Assembly (NCBI GenBank): GCA_002699585.1
Contig: PABP01000011.1
Span: forward strand, 62,001-126,000
From: Anaerolineaceae bacterium
Lineage (GTDB): Bacteria; Chloroflexota; Anaerolineae; Aggregatilineales; Phototrophicaceae
Length of the DNA: 64,000 bases
Direction: 5' to 3'
The notes under the pieces are model-generated. The model ran no database searches, was not told the origin of the DNA, and was given only the letters and a program-made list of their open reading frames with translations. Position 1 is the stretch's first letter; every line of letters begins with the position of its first letter. Of the stretch, positions 52,035 to 60,679 are shown piece by piece. The position numbers were made by a program, and so were the translations under genes.

Positions 52035-52967
52035 ATGATTAGCCAGCAGTATCTCGTTCATCAGGACCGCAGCACGGTCGCTGAGGTGTTTGAACCGATT
52101 GTGAGCGCCATGACAGCCTGGGCACAGGGCGATCCTAACGTGCAAGCGGCAGTCATTCTGGGGTCGATGGCCAATCCGGGTAGCACGACCGATGCCTTCT
52201 CTGACCTTGACCTGACCTTGGTGGTCAATGACTTGCAGCCCTTTATCGATGACCCGACCTGGTTCGCGCTCTTTGCCCCCTACCACACCCATTATCGGGA
52301 ATCCGCGGACATCGGTGCGGGCATCATGGACAAGGTGATCCTCGATAGCTTCCGTATGTTCGACCTGAGCGTTTTCTCCATAGCGGATCTACAGCAGTGG
52401 ATGGATGAATCGACCGATAGCAAGCAGGCTAGCCAGGGCTTTTTCCGCAGTAGTTTGCTGGTGCTGGTCGATAAACTGGGCATCGTCCAGGCTTTGACCC
52501 AGGATACCGACATCGATGCCATCATGTACGCCTGCGATCAGCCGCCGGGCCAGGCTGAGTATCAAACGGTGGTCGCCACTTTCTGGTATTACATGCTGCG
52601 CAGCATCAAGCATTTGCATCGTGGCGATTGGTGGCGCACGGCCATGACCTGCAATCGGGAACTGCGTGAGCCGTTGTTGCAGATGGCTATCTGGCAGGCC
52701 AAAGTCGCCTATGGCTGGCACTACGATACGCTCTATGAAGGGCGCTATATCCAGCGCTGGGCGACACCCCAGGTGCAGGAAGCCCTACCAGCGACCTATC
52801 CCCAATTTGATGCCGACAGCCTGCGTGATGCACTCATCGCTACGGTGGACTTGTTCACACAACTCGATGAACAGATCGCGCCTGCCCTGGGCTGCTCATA
52901 CCCTGATACAGGTGTCGAGCCGATCCGGGCTCATGTGCTAAGTATGCTACGGAATTTTGACATTTAG
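52035..52967 (+). CDS. Aminoglycoside 6-adenylyltransferase-like protein in the diterpene operon
   Basis: A nucleotidyltransferase-fold protein of 310 residues that resembles streptomycin adenylyltransferase (AadK/Ant6). The signature LGSMANPGSTTDAFSDLDLTLVV (residues 42-64) is complete, with catalytic Asp57 and Asp59. The helical C-terminal half contains the family-like FFRSSLLVLVDK and YYMLRSIKHLHRGDWW. AGGA lies just before ATG 52035, and the gap from the diterpene synthase is 16 bases, so it is co-transcribed. It could be an unrelated resistance gene, or could transfer AMP to the diterpene alcohol; the second idea rests only on position. Confidence 0.75.
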   Translation: MISQQYLVHQDRSTVAEVFEPIVSAMTAWAQGDPNVQAAVILGSMANPGSTTDAFSDLDLTLVVNDLQPFIDDPTWFALFAPYHTHYRESADIGAGIMDKVILDSFRMFDLSVFSIADLQQWMDESTDSKQASQGFFRSSLLVLVDKLGIVQALTQDTDIDAIMYACDQPPGQAEYQTVVATFWYYMLRSIKHLHRGDWWRTAMTCNRELREPLLQMAIWQAKVAYGWHYDTLYEGRYIQRWATPQVQEALPATYPQFDADSLRDALIATVDLFTQLDEQIAPALGCSYPDTGVEPIRAHVLSMLRNFDI

Positions 52968-53034
52968 ACGTCTGTTTTTGCTCGTTGCTACATATAGACT
53001 GTCTGCAAAAAACAGATAAAAAACATCGTCAGTA

Positions 53035-53053
53035 ACACAAAGATTAATTGTGT
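53035..53053. promoter_or_regulatory. Inverted repeat upstream of the PPC gene
   Basis: acacaa (53035-53040) and ttgtgt (53048-53053) are separated by agattaa. The repeat lies in an A+T-rich stretch about 60 bases before the start of the PPC gene. A weak operator candidate. Confidence 0.3.
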
Positions 53054-53111
53054 AATTGCTGTTTCCATCATACGCTCAAGGTAGCGATTTACAATAAAAT
53101 AGGGAACGACA

Positions 53112-54050
53112 ATGTCAAAGAAACTTTTTGCTATTCTCGCTGTATTGGTTTTCCTTGCTGCTTTTGGTGGCAGCGCGATGGCCCAGAACACGAAGGGCAA
53201 CGAACCGACACCGGAACCCCCGGCAACAAACAACGGCACGGATGAGACAGTCCCCGAAGATGCGCCTGTTGACAGCCTGATTTTGCCGATGCTTTATGAT
53301 GGCGATAGTTTTACGGATGCCCTGGCGGGTGCAATCAGTGCGCGCTTGTATGTTTTCAACGGCAGTGCAGGCGATAACGTTACCATTGCCATGACCCAAA
53401 TCAGTGATGAGCTTGACCCATACCTGGTGCTGCTGGGTTCAGCGGGCGAAGTTATCGCTGTGGATGATGACAGTGGCGATATTTCATTGGCCTCCAAGAT
53501 CAAGGCGACCTTGCCAACTAGCGGCACGTATTTTCTTTTAGCCACATCCTATGACACACTCAATGGCTTCATTGCGGAAGAAATTGAAGGCGGTTCAGTC
53601 GAGTTTGAGATGACAGTCAGTGGCGTCACACCGCCAACTGAAATCGAAGGCTTTGACCCGACTCGTTACACCTACTTCACGGGCGCAATCGGCATGAACG
53701 AAACCGTCGAAGGCTACAGTACACCGCAGGAACCCATCTATTATTATGTGTTTGATGGCGTCGAAGGCGAGACCTTTGATTTGTCCCTGGAAAGCCAGGA
53801 TTTTGATACGGTTTTGCACCTATTTGGTAGCAATGGCGACCGCTTGGCTGTAAACGATGATTTCGATGGGACCAACAGCACGATTAGTGGCTTTACCGTT
53901 CCGGTGACTGGCCGTTACCTGATCTTCGCTACGGATTACTTCTTCACGACGATTAATGATGAAGAAAGCGGCTACGTGGGTGGCGACTTTGCCTTGTCTT
54001 TGACAGGCAGCAGCGCGAGCAGCAGCCGTGGTACCACCAACAGCAAATAA
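53112..54050 (+). CDS. Secreted two-domain PPC protein
   Basis: The 312-residue product has a signal peptide ending GGSAMAQ, a proline/threonine-rich linker, and two PPC-like beta domains at about 50-175 and 185-300. Each carries the LDPYLVLLGSAGEVIAVDDDSGD or FDTVLHLFGSNGDRLAVNDDFDG pattern with an acidic turn. It is a third relative of the PPC proteins at 4.7 and 5.9 kb. No catalytic domain is present. The start has AGGGA upstream. It ends in a very strong bidirectional terminator. Confidence 0.75.
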   Translation: MSKKLFAILAVLVFLAAFGGSAMAQNTKGNEPTPEPPATNNGTDETVPEDAPVDSLILPMLYDGDSFTDALAGAISARLYVFNGSAGDNVTIAMTQISDELDPYLVLLGSAGEVIAVDDDSGDISLASKIKATLPTSGTYFLLATSYDTLNGFIAEEIEGGSVEFEMTVSGVTPPTEIEGFDPTRYTYFTGAIGMNETVEGYSTPQEPIYYYVFDGVEGETFDLSLESQDFDTVLHLFGSNGDRLAVNDDFDGTNSTISGFTVPVTGRYLIFATDYFFTTINDEESGYVGGDFALSLTGSSASSSRGTTNSK

Positions 54051-54076
54051 ATACTCTGGATACACATTACATCGAC

Positions 54077-54110
54077 AAAAAAGGCACGCCCGACTGGGCG
54101 TGCCTTTTTT
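54077..54110. terminator. Bidirectional terminator (15-bp stem)
   Basis: The arms 54077-54091 and 54096-54110 (aaaaaaggcacgccc and its complement) are perfectly paired around a gact loop. It serves the convergent PPC and ychF genes. Confidence 0.95.
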
Positions 54111-54133
54111 GTTTTTAGAGTCGTGTGTCTAGC

Positions 54134-55213
54134 TTAGCTACTGTGGCGGAACACGATGACATCGCCATCCTGCACCACGTATTCCTTGCTTTCCAGGCGC
54201 ATTTTGCCAGCCGCTTTGACCGCCGCCTCACTGCCCAGTTCCGCGAGGTCCGTATAGGGTGTGACCTCCGCGCGGATAAAGCCTTTTTGAATGTCACCAT
54301 GAATGGCCCCGGCGGCTTCGTAGGCTGTCGCGCCGACGGGGATAGTCCAGGCGCGGACTTCTTTTTCGCCAGCGGTCAGGAACGAGTGGATATTCACCAA
54401 TTCATAGGAGAGGCGCACGACGCGCGAGGCGCTCAGTTCGGTGACGCCGTATTCTTCCATAAACATGGTCGCATCGTCGGCATCAAGCTGGGCCAGGTCG
54501 GCTTCTAGGGATGCTTGCAGGGCAATATGGTTGGCGTGCTTGTAATCATAATTAAGCTGGTCGTCGCCCGATTTGCGTTCATCGCCCAGGTTGAGCACGA
54601 TCAGCACTGGCTTGAGTGTCAAAAAGCCAAAGCCGCCGATCATCTTGCGCTCTTTTTCCGGTACATCCAGGTCACGCAGGGGGCGGCCTTCATCCAGATG
54701 GGCTTTGAAGCGCTCCATGATGGGCTGCTCATCCAGCAAATTCTGATCGGCGCGCTTGCCCTTCAGCTTGAGTTCCGACTCGATTTTTTCCAGCCGATTT
54801 TCCACAGCGACCAGATCCAGCAGCAGGAACTCGCTATCGAGCGTTTCCAGGTCGCGCTGCGGATCAATCGTTTCAAAGGGATGGGGCACGGTATTGCTCT
54901 CAAAGACGCGAATCACATGCACAAAGCCATCGACTTGCGACAGCTCATTGCGCAGTTGGCCAGACAAGCCGCCTTCGCCGATGCCTTTATCCAGGCCGCC
55001 GATGTCAGTGTAGGTGATGGTCGCATAGACTTTTTTCTTGGCGTCGTACATCTCTTCCAGTACCTCAAGCCGCTCATCGGGCACATTGACGACCGAGGTA
55101 TTCACATGGAACTGCCCGCTGGAGACGGCGCTGGTTTCGTAGTCGCCGCTGGTTAGGGCGTTGAACAGCGTGGTTTTGCCGCTGTTGGGTAATCCGATAA
55201 TGCCTAAACGCAT
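54134..55213 (-). CDS. ychF: YchF/Obg-family ribosome-associated ATPase
   Basis: A P-loop protein of the YchF group that binds ribosomes and hydrolyses ATP. The 359-residue product has Walker A GLPNSGKTT (residues 7-15, usually GLPNVGKST), a G3-like TDIGG, and a coiled-coil insert (about 120-200). The TGS/DUF933 end has TAYEAAGAIHGDIQKGFIRAEVTPYTDL and finishes YVVQDGDVIVFRHSS. The specificity motif is NLGDERK, where YchF has NxxE, consistent with ATP preference. It is a good chromosomal housekeeping marker. It stands alone on the minus strand. Confidence 0.9.
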   Translation of the reverse strand: MRLGIIGLPNSGKTTLFNALTSGDYETSAVSSGQFHVNTSVVNVPDERLEVLEEMYDAKKKVYATITYTDIGGLDKGIGEGGLSGQLRNELSQVDGFVHVIRVFESNTVPHPFETIDPQRDLETLDSEFLLLDLVAVENRLEKIESELKLKGKRADQNLLDEQPIMERFKAHLDEGRPLRDLDVPEKERKMIGGFGFLTLKPVLIVLNLGDERKSGDDQLNYDYKHANHIALQASLEADLAQLDADDATMFMEEYGVTELSASRVVRLSYELVNIHSFLTAGEKEVRAWTIPVGATAYEAAGAIHGDIQKGFIRAEVTPYTDLAELGSEAAVKAAGKMRLESKEYVVQDGDVIVFRHSS

Positions 55214-55443
55214 AGGGTTTGTGTCCCTTGTAGACTCGTTCTCGTATTCAAAAGGGCTATCAGTATAGTGCCTGCGTCATGCCTTGTCAGCAGTCAGCTT
55301 GTGATGGAGCGGCACAGCGGGCCTGTGGACTTCGATTTACCTTGTCCTGGCTGGCTAGAATCAGGTACACTGAACAAACACTGTGACGGATATCAGGGTC
55401 GCAGCGTGCCCAACCACTGTACAAAAGGGTAAAGCCAACCATC

Positions 55444-56079
55444 ATGCAGCAGAACCCGATGCCCAAACCGCCTCAGCTACCTGCACGCTATAGCTGGGCA
55501 GAAGTCTGGACGGCAGTCCTCACCAAACCACGACTAGATACCTTCATTGAGGTCTTGAATGACCCGCAGGCGACCTTGCGCCGCGCCCTGCTCTGGGTGT
55601 ACCTGGGTGGGTTGGCGCTCTCTGCGGTGACGCTTTACCAGATGGTCAACAATCCGCTATTACAGGAAAGCATCAACAGCTCGCCGGAGTTTAGCGGCGT
55701 GGATGTGCAAGCGGCACTCAATGGGACGCTGATTATGGGCGTTCCGATTGCCAGTGCGCTGGCGCTGCTTTTCTTCATGGCGCTGATTTACGCTATGCAC
55801 TGGATTGCCTTGCAACTTTCCAAGGACAAGAGCAAAACGCAGTCCTACAGCAAACTGGCCTATCTGATTGGGGCTATTTATGCGCCCCTGAGTATCATCA
55901 GCATTGTCTTCCTGCTGATCCCATTGCTGGGTTATTTCAGCATCTTCTTGACGGTCTACCAACTGTATCTGATGGTGCTGGCTGTGCGGGCGGTCTATGG
56001 CCTGGATGTCCGTAATGGGATGGTTTCCGTTTTGGCCCCGATGTTCGCCTTTTTGCTGCTTTTCCTATTTATGCTGTAG
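55444..56079 (+). CDS. YIP1-family membrane protein
   Basis: The 211-residue product has a soluble N-terminus rich in proline and about five membrane helices. The N-terminal W-x-E-V-W-T-A-V-L-T-K-P and the helix spacing match bacterial YIP1-domain proteins. Function in bacteria is unknown. It is followed by a small terminator hairpin (56108-56129). Confidence 0.75.
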   Translation: MQQNPMPKPPQLPARYSWAEVWTAVLTKPRLDTFIEVLNDPQATLRRALLWVYLGGLALSAVTLYQMVNNPLLQESINSSPEFSGVDVQAALNGTLIMGVPIASALALLFFMALIYAMHWIALQLSKDKSKTQSYSKLAYLIGAIYAPLSIISIVFLLIPLLGYFSIFLTVYQLYLMVLAVRAVYGLDVRNGMVSVLAPMFAFLLLFLFML

Positions 56080-56107
56080 GTTTGTTTTTTCCCGTTTGTT
56101 GATTCAG

Positions 56108-56133
56108 AAGACGTCTGCATAGGCGTCTTTTTT
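56108..56133 (+). terminator. Terminator after the YIP1 gene
   Basis: aagacgtc (56108-56115) pairs with ggcgtctt (56122-56129) with one G-U pair, followed by T residues. It lies just before the GNAT gene's ribosome site. Confidence 0.7.
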
Positions 56134-56151
56134 CTATAGAGAGGTGTGCTC

Positions 56152-56727
56152 GTGCTCGATATGTCCGCGATCTTTGCCGAATTCCCTGTGCTACCGACTG
56201 AACGCTTCATCTTGCGGCCTTTTCGGGAGTCCGATGCTGAGTCGATTCTGGCCTATATGAGCAACCCGGCAGTGACACAATACATCCCCTCGCCAACGAT
56301 GACGACTATCGAAGAAGCCCAGGAGCGCATCGAAAAGAACCAGCGCTTCTTTGAGGAGCAGAAGGCATTCATCTGGGGCATCGCTACCCATGATACGGAT
56401 ACGATTATTGGCAATGTCCTGCTGTGGAACTTCCGGCCTGAGCATTTTCGGGCGGAGATCGGCTATTCGCTGTCAGCGGATTACTGGCGTCAGGGGGTCG
56501 CGACCGAAGTCGTCACGCGGATGCTGGACTATGCCTTTAACGAGACAGACTTGCACAGCGTCGATGCCAACATTGACCCGCGTAACGAAGGCTCACAGCG
56601 CTTATTAGAAAAACTTGGTTTTGTCAAAGAAGCGCACTTCATTGAAGATTGGTTCGATGCCAAGACGCAGACTTTTACGGACACGGCCATCTATTCGCTG
56701 CTGCGCCGCAACTGGGTCGGGCGATAA
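56152..56727 (+). CDS. GNAT-family N-acetyltransferase (RimJ/RimL-like)
   Basis: Transfers acetyl from acetyl-CoA to an amine. The 191-residue product has the RimJ/RimL pattern: TERFILRPFRESDAESI at the start, EIGYSLSADYWRQGVATEVV as the CoA-binding turn, and VDANIDPRNEGSQRLLEKLGFVKEA. The target may be a ribosomal protein or a small amine. Start at GTG 56152 gives seven bases from GAGG; ATG 56161 would be too far. It ends one base before the convergent A+T-rich gene. Confidence 0.8.
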   Translation: MLDMSAIFAEFPVLPTERFILRPFRESDAESILAYMSNPAVTQYIPSPTMTTIEEAQERIEKNQRFFEEQKAFIWGIATHDTDTIIGNVLLWNFRPEHFRAEIGYSLSADYWRQGVATEVVTRMLDYAFNETDLHSVDANIDPRNEGSQRLLEKLGFVKEAHFIEDWFDAKTQTFTDTAIYSLLRRNWVGR

Positions 56728-56728
56728 G

Positions 56729-57412
56729 CTAATTAGTTTTTTTTACCGTATATCTATCAGTGTATGCAAGCTCAAAGTTTGTTCGGATTTTAGAACCTTC
56801 TTTTGCTGCAAGAAGCTCTTTTACGTATAGCTCTAAGTGTAGCCTCAACATAGGTACAAATCTGTGGGGATTAATTTGCAATACATCTCTATCGGGCCGA
56901 TATTTTATGGAAAACTCATAGCCACCTGAAATAATAATAGGTGATTTTATGTCTCCAGCATGAAATAGTCCATTTCTAAAATCCCATAGATGATCTGATG
57001 CATCCTCATTATTAATCAGATCATCAAAAAAATATTGTCTATAGTACGGTGACAGTGTAACGATAACTTGCTTGAATCCATCCTTAAAACGTGTTTTGTT
57101 GAAACCACTCTGATATTTCTTTGTCTTGATCATCCCACATCTAAAACACCCGATTACTTCAAAATAGTTCATCACAAGATGCAAGACTGCCCACCCTGCG
57201 TGGGGTAAGTATTTTTCATATTTCTCTTTTTGTGGGTTATATAGATTTATTGCTTCACTGCCATCTGGATTTTGGTGTCCTTCTATTGCTTGATATGCTA
57301 CTGCAAGAAACCAAACATCTGTAAATGCTCTAAATATCTCAACTTTCTTCTCAAAGGGTACTTTCAGAGGGTCAAAGCCTGGAGCAACTAAGTGGTTGGC
57401 TGTTATCCACAT
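56729..57412 (-). CDS. A+T-rich protein with HEPN-like motif
   Basis: The 227-residue product is clearly A+T-richer than its neighbours, which suggests recent transfer. It is probably helical and contains DFRNGLFHAGD, an R-x4-H pattern of HEPN-domain RNases and toxin-like proteins. A single CxxC-like GCFRCGM lies near residue 90-100. I do not recognise the family. It may be a stand-alone defence or toxin-related HEPN protein; no partner nucleotidyltransferase or antitoxin is adjacent. Confidence 0.5.
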   Translation of the reverse strand: MWITANHLVAPGFDPLKVPFEKKVEIFRAFTDVWFLAVAYQAIEGHQNPDGSEAINLYNPQKEKYEKYLPHAGWAVLHLVMNYFEVIGCFRCGMIKTKKYQSGFNKTRFKDGFKQVIVTLSPYYRQYFFDDLINNEDASDHLWDFRNGLFHAGDIKSPIIISGGYEFSIKYRPDRDVLQINPHRFVPMLRLHLELYVKELLAAKEGSKIRTNFELAYTDRYTVKKTN

Positions 57413-57484
57413 AAGGTTTTTTTACCTCACTATGTTTCAGTTGATGCTATTCTAAAGGCCTTTTGAGACTTGTTCAGTGGAATC

Positions 57485-57517
57485 AAAAAGGCACGCCCAT
57501 GTGGACGTGCCTTTTTT
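57485..57517 (-). terminator. Terminator after the SPFH gene
   Basis: aaaaaggcacgccc (57485-57498) pairs with ggacgtgccttttt around an atgt loop, with one mismatch. The U-run on the minus strand terminates the SPFH gene. It closely resembles the terminator at 54077. Confidence 0.85.
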
Positions 57518-57536
57518 CTTGTGACTTGCTTAGGCG

Positions 57537-58484
57537 TTACCGCTGGACTTCTTCTAGTTCGGCGGGTTTCTGACTGCCGTTTTTCACAGCGGCGGCCAGC
57601 CCAGCGGTGCTGACGAAGTTCTCGACAATCGAGGTCAACTCCATCGGCAGCACGAACTTGGTCGACGGACTCTTGCCGACTTCTTGCAGCATATTCATGT
57701 ACTGCAAGGACATCGTGTTCTTGTCCAGATTCTGGGCTTCTGCCAGGATGGCCTTCAGGCCAGCGGCGTAACCCTGTGCCCGCAGCAATTGCGCCTGACG
57801 CGCACCTTCCGCACGGGCGATTTCCGACTCACGGAAACCTTCAGCTTCCAGGATGGAAGCGCGTTTTTCACCTTCAGCGCGGGTGATGGCGGCTTCGCGC
57901 TCACCTTCAGCACGGGTGACGTTGGCGCGGCGGTCACGCTCGGCACTCATCTGACGGTTCATCGCGTCCAGGATGTCCCGCGGCGGCTCAATCTCACGAA
58001 TTTCTACAGTCGTGACCTTGAGGCCCCAGCGCTCGGTCGCTTCGTCTAGCTTGACGCGCAGCACATCGTTGATCTGCTCGCGCTTGCTGAGCACGTCATC
58101 CAGTTCGATGTCACCGATGACCGCACGTAGGGTGGTGGTGGCGATGTTGGCCGAGGCGCGCTCGACGTCTTCAACCTTCAACACGGCCCGTGATGGGTCA
58201 GTGATGCGGTAGTACACCAGGAAGTCGATGCTGATGCTGGCGTTATCCTTGGTGATGCCCGTCTGAGCCGGAATGTCCAGGAACTTTTCGCGCAGGTCGA
58301 CTTTGACGGCCTGTTCCAAAATCGGAATGACGATGATGAAGCCAGGGCCGCGTACGCTCTTGAATTTACCGAGCTGCAAAATGACGATACGTTCATATTC
58401 TTTGATGACCCGGAACACACTGAGTACGAGGTACACCAGCAATAAAACCAGGCCTACACCGATAACAGGGCCAAACCCATCCAT
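57537..58484 (-). CDS. SPFH/band 7 protein (paraslipin/QmcA-like)
   Basis: A membrane-scaffold protein of 315 residues. An N-terminal helix (about 5-23) is followed by the band 7 domain (about 30-190, ERIVILQLGKFKSVRGPGFII and PAQTGITKDNASISID) and a coiled region full of RAEGEREAAI-type repeats (about 200-265). It probably forms oligomeric membrane microdomains and guides proteolysis, with the NfeD protein upstream as partner. Start at 58484 has a near-perfect AGGAGG six bases upstream; the longer ORF was rejected. Confidence 0.9.
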   Translation of the reverse strand: MDGFGPVIGVGLVLLLVYLVLSVFRVIKEYERIVILQLGKFKSVRGPGFIIVIPILEQAVKVDLREKFLDIPAQTGITKDNASISIDFLVYYRITDPSRAVLKVEDVERASANIATTTLRAVIGDIELDDVLSKREQINDVLRVKLDEATERWGLKVTTVEIREIEPPRDILDAMNRQMSAERDRRANVTRAEGEREAAITRAEGEKRASILEAEGFRESEIARAEGARQAQLLRAQGYAAGLKAILAEAQNLDKNTMSLQYMNMLQEVGKSPSTKFVLPMELTSIVENFVSTAGLAAAVKNGSQKPAELEEVQR

Positions 58485-58641
58485 CTCAAACCTCCTGAAA
58501 TTACCTCTACGTGGGCCGCGATATGCAGCCACCAATCCATTATTTGCATTGCTCATGGGCAAGCGATTCGACCATCAGCCGATTCACTTGCATCGAATTG
58601 TTTAACTTATGGCGCTTGCTATAGTCTGACTTGCTTAAGCG

Positions 58642-59286
58642 CTACTCTTGCCAACCATTGGCCTCGGCGACCAGTTCGTCGTTTTTGGCCTTCTCAACTT
58701 CGAGTTCCAGTCCCTTTTGACGGATGACGCGCACCGTTGTGCCAACGGCTAAAGGATCGCGACTGCGGGCGCTCCACTGCTCACCATTGACGTAGACCGT
58801 ACCCAGCGGGTCGATCTCGTTAACGACGCGGCCATAGGCCCCTAGCACCTGATCTTCACGCTCGAAGCTGCTCTGCTCGCGCTGGCTGCGCATGATCGGC
58901 AGCAGCAAGAAGCGGTGATACGCCCAGGCCATCAGCAGCGATGGCACGATGACAAAGGGTGAAACGGCGATGTCCCCATTGAACAGCATCAGGCTGCCGA
59001 CTGCCTGTAACACCAGGCCAACTTCCGCAAACTGGCCGATGCGTGGCGATGTGAACGGCGCCACCAGGAACCCGCTGAAGCCAATCACCATCAGGATGAC
59101 AGCCAGCCAGTTGGTCGGTAGTTGGGTCAGCACCAGCAAACTGCCGCCTATCAACACAATCGACAGAATTTCTGGAACGCCGGTCCCGGCCATGTACACT
59201 GCCGTCACACCGAGCCATAGGCCTGCGATCAACGCCAGGTAAATGAGGTTCGGATCCACCAGGGCGGGATCAATGAAATTTCCCAT
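58642..59286 (-). CDS. NfeD-family membrane protein
   Basis: The 214-residue product has four to five membrane helices followed by an OB-fold C-terminal domain (about 145-214, LGAYGRVVNEIDPLGTVYVNGEQWSARS). NfeD proteins pair with SPFH proteins in conserved operons; here the SPFH gene follows on the same strand after about 157 bases. The N-terminal protease domain of long NfeD forms is absent. Start at 59286 has GAGG six bases upstream. Confidence 0.85.
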   Translation of the reverse strand: MGNFIDPALVDPNLIYLALIAGLWLGVTAVYMAGTGVPEILSIVLIGGSLLVLTQLPTNWLAVILMVIGFSGFLVAPFTSPRIGQFAEVGLVLQAVGSLMLFNGDIAVSPFVIVPSLLMAWAYHRFLLLPIMRSQREQSSFEREDQVLGAYGRVVNEIDPLGTVYVNGEQWSARSRDPLAVGTTVRVIRQKGLELEVEKAKNDELVAEANGWQE

Positions 59287-59583
59287 ACAGCACCTCATCT
59301 TCTCTTCTCTATCATAAGGTTGCTTGCGTTTGGTTTGTACAAAGATGGCGGCGAAAAGCATATCCTGTTTGGGAACTCAACCTATTCACAAGACATATTT
59401 CTGAATATTAAGAGCCATCAGGCGTTTACCAAACTTATCTATCCTTAGTATATGACAAATTGAAACAAACCTGTCCCCTAATTGTTAGGGGGTACGCTAT
59501 ATCTCCAAATACCCTGGTGAGCAGCCGCAAAGGGACTAGAATGAGGGCCAATTATTTGTGATGCAAGCACTAAGGAAGGTGTC
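59287..59583. promoter_or_regulatory. 297-bp divergent region between NfeD and PAE genes
   Basis: This A+T-rich gap contains a hairpin cccctaa-ttg-ttagggg (59475-59491) about 100 bases before the PAE gene. No clear -35/-10 pair was resolved. Nothing else recognised. Confidence 0.35.
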
Positions 59584-60678
59584 ATGATGCGGGCGCGAAT
59601 GTGGGTTGTTTTGATTGGGCTGCTGATGTTGGGCCTGCCGATAGTGGCGCAGGACGATCTACCAACATGGGATGATTTAGAGGCCGGAGCCTGGACGATG
59701 ATCGAACCCGGCGGTGAGACCGTCTGCGCGCTGGGAACACCCTATGCCTACTTCGTGCGTCCAGCAAAACAGCCCAGCGACCAACTGCTGATCTACTTCC
59801 AGGGTGGCGGGGCCTGCTGGCTTGGTCAAATCTGCGACCCGGACGACTCGCCTACTTACGATCAATCCGTTGATGCCGGTGATAGTCCAGATCACTACGA
59901 TGGCATCTTCAATTTTGACAACGAAGAAAATCCATTTTTGAGCTACAACGTGGTTTTCATTCCCTACTGCACGGGTGATGTCTTTTTGGGGGATAACGTG
60001 GCGACATATAGCAGTCGCGTCAACGACGAGGTGACCATTTATCACAAGGGCTATGTCAACGCTATGACCGTGCTTGACTGGACTTTTGCCAATGCGCCGC
60101 AGCCCTCGACCGTGTTCATCACGGGCAGCAGCGCCGGGGCGATTCCATCGCCGTTCTATACGCAGTTCGTCGCCAAGGCCTACCCCGATGCGCGTATCGA
60201 GCAGTTCGGGGATGCCGCCGGGGGCTATCGTAACCAGGTACTGGCGTCGGTGGTCTTTTCTGCATGGAAGACCGAGAGTATTCTGACGGATGATTTCGCG
60301 GACATCCGCCTGGGTGCACTCAACTTCGAGATGCTCTATCGCGTAGTGGGGCCACAGTACCCTGACATTACGTTCAGCCAGTACAACACGGCCCATGATG
60401 AAACACAGTTAGGGTTTTTATCCTTGGGCATGAACATTCAGATCGATTTGTTGCCCTTTATCGACCAGAATATGGCCGACATCGCCGCTGATGTGGATAA
60501 CTTCGCGTCATTTACACAGGGTGGCGATCTGCACACCATCCTGCCGCGCGAGGAATTTTATACCTACGCGGTGGATGGCGTGCGTATCGTCGATTGGGTG
60601 CGGCAGCTCGCCCAGGGCGAGGATGTGCCCACTTTACGCTGTACAGAGTGCGACCTGCCAGAAAAAATCGCGGAGTAG
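59584..60678 (+). CDS. Secreted pectin-acetylesterase-family hydrolase
   Basis: Likely removes acetyl groups from a polysaccharide outside the cell. The 364-residue product has a signal peptide ending LPIVAQ. LLIYFQGGGACW is the family's oxyanion region, TGSSAGAIPSPFY holds the likely nucleophile Ser183, and a GGDLHTILPREEFY stretch near the C-terminus contains the expected histidine. Cysteines that would form disulphides are present (CDP, YCTGD, CTECD). Start at 59584 has AAGGAAGG upstream. It converges on sbcD with one base between stops. Confidence 0.75.
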   Translation: MMRARMWVVLIGLLMLGLPIVAQDDLPTWDDLEAGAWTMIEPGGETVCALGTPYAYFVRPAKQPSDQLLIYFQGGGACWLGQICDPDDSPTYDQSVDAGDSPDHYDGIFNFDNEENPFLSYNVVFIPYCTGDVFLGDNVATYSSRVNDEVTIYHKGYVNAMTVLDWTFANAPQPSTVFITGSSAGAIPSPFYTQFVAKAYPDARIEQFGDAAGGYRNQVLASVVFSAWKTESILTDDFADIRLGALNFEMLYRVVGPQYPDITFSQYNTAHDETQLGFLSLGMNIQIDLLPFIDQNMADIAADVDNFASFTQGGDLHTILPREEFYTYAVDGVRIVDWVRQLAQGEDVPTLRCTECDLPEKIAE

Positions 60679-60679
60679 G

